Of a stretch of DNA of 64,000 nt, positions 63,355-64,000 are shown one piece after another. The DNA comes from Litorimonas taeanensis (GTDB taxonomy: Bacteria > Pseudomonadota > Alphaproteobacteria > Caulobacterales > Maricaulaceae). Each line of letters opens with the position of its first letter. The first letter of the stretch is position 1. The stretch is from the NCBI RefSeq assembly GCF_003634015.1, contig NZ_RBII01000001.1:1-64000 (forward strand). Reading direction: 5' to 3'. The notes under the pieces are model-generated. The model was not told where the DNA came from, ran no database searches, and saw only the letters and a list, made by a program, of their open reading frames with translations. Position numbers and translations under genes: made by a program.

Positions 63355-64000
63355 TTAGCACTTATAATACATGTCGAATTCAACCGGATGCGGGTGTAGT
63401 TGCAAACGGTGAACTTCTTCCATTTTAAGGTCGATATAGGCATCGATTTGGTCGTCATCAAAGACATTACCGGCCTTAAGGAAGTCACGATCAGCATCAA
63501 GAGATTCGAGCGCTTCACGAAGAGAGCCACAAACTTGTGGAATCTTTGAAGCTTCAGCAGGAGAAAGCTCGTACAAATCTTGATCCATTGGATCGCCAGG
63601 GTGGATTTTGTTTTTGATACCATCAAGACCAGCCATAAGAAGGGCTGTGTATGTCAAATATGGGTTACCCGCTGGATCTGGGAAGCGCACTTCTAGGCGC
63701 TTACCTTTTGGTGACGCTGTCCAAGGAATACGCACAGAAGCAGAGCGGTTACGGCTTGAGTAAGCCAACATAACTGGGGCTTCAAAACCCGGAACCAAAC
63801 GCTTGTAAGAGTTTGTTGATGCGTTAGCGAAGGCGTTAATCGCTTTAGCATGTTTAATGATACCACCGATATAATGTAAGCAGCTCTCTGAAAGGCCAGC
63901 ATATTCATCACCCGCAAAGAGTGGCTTTTTATCTTTCCAGATAGACATGTGAACGTGCATGCCTGTGCCGTTATCATTCCACATTGGCTTTGGCATAAAT
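63355..64000 (-). CDS. glnA: Glutamine synthetase, C-terminal part (partial)
   Basis: Type I glutamine synthetase makes glutamine from glutamate and ammonia. About 215 C-terminal residues are in the window; the gene continues off the right edge, so the apparent start Met of [18 protein letters not shown] is internal. Visible are the metal and glutamate site [30 protein letters not shown] (two pieces), [10 protein letters not shown], and the adenylylation loop [12 protein letters not shown] with the Tyr target of GlnE, so it belongs to the GSI-beta group. A strong terminator follows the stop. Confidence 0.96.
   Translation of the reverse strand, partial: FMPKPMWNDNGTGMHVHMSIWKDKKPLFAGDEYAGLSESCLHYIGGIIKHAKAINAFANASTNSYKRLVPGFEAPVMLAYSSRNRSASVRIPWTASPKGKRLEVRFPDPAGNPYLTYTALLMAGLDGIKNKIHPGDPMDQDLYELSPAEASKIPQVCGSLREALESLDADRDFLKAGNVFDDDQIDAYIDLKMEEVHRLQLHPHPVEFDMYYKC

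Noticed and set aside
1-64000. CRISPR array, transposase, integrase or prophage genes
   Set aside because: No regular direct repeats with spacers and no recognisable mobile-element protein were found on either strand; the only tandem repeats are the 33-bp pair in the RND gene and the proline tract.

Overview
The window is one contiguous stretch of a Gram-negative alphaproteobacterial chromosome of moderate GC. The gene order tuf, tRNA-Trp, secE, nusG, rplKAJL, rpoBC, the DnaG primase without its usual zinc ligands, the sigma-70 type RpoD and the pccB/pccA carboxylase pair point to the Caulobacterales/Maricaulales side of the class. This placement rests on remembered family similarity, not on a search. 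Almost everything is housekeeping. I see no insertion sequence, phage gene, integrase or CRISPR array.

Layout. 1-12256 is the translation/transcription block: end of tuf, tRNA-Trp(CCA), secE, nusG, the L11-L1-L10-L7/L12 genes with structured leaders, and rpoB-rpoC ending in a strong terminator. 12411-17209 holds dnaG, rpoD and a small secreted protein. 17249-24259 holds envelope and amino-acid genes: an M19 dipeptidase lipoprotein, a Ca/Na exchanger, an M16 protease lipoprotein, a short asparaginase-like protein divergent from panD, and a SIMPL-domain lipoprotein. 24409-34818 holds a ferredoxin-reductase-type flavoprotein, a CAU tRNA, glpK, a sterol-desaturase-family membrane oxidase, an AT-rich HEPN-like gene directly behind uvrB, uvrB, a divergent PEP carboxylase and gap. 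35066-41677 holds free methionine sulfoxide reductase, a LOG-family hydrolase, a membrane-anchored Ig-like protein and an RND efflux pump with its adaptor. 42052-46564 is the acyl-CoA carboxylase operon pccB-X-pccA, where X is an AT-rich gene of unknown function inserted and translationally coupled between the two subunits. 46597-54910 holds an unknown protein behind a 335-bp region with inverted repeats, a YheT hydrolase, a DUF1499 protein, folE, two small membrane proteins, ileS and a DUF2807 protein. 54915-63248 holds nadB-nadA, a FabH-like ketoacyl synthase, a GH10 xylanase lipoprotein with a 20-proline linker, a tag/unknown/GNAT/ygfZ operon and an SMR exporter. The right edge cuts glnA.

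The clearest regulatory find is a tandem pair of ACGA-loop hairpins at 62871-62914, just upstream of the SMR gene. They match the guanidine-II (mini-ykkC) riboswitch architecture and identify the transporter as a probable guanidinium exporter (Gdx). The most unusual genetic arrangements are the two AT-rich, HEPN-like or unknown accessory genes embedded without mobile-element debris in housekeeping transcription units (behind uvrB and between pccB and pccA). Several core enzymes have lost canonical ligands or active-site residues: DnaG zinc ribbon, IleRS C-terminal zinc site, PEP carboxylase glycine loop and the asparaginase-like protein.
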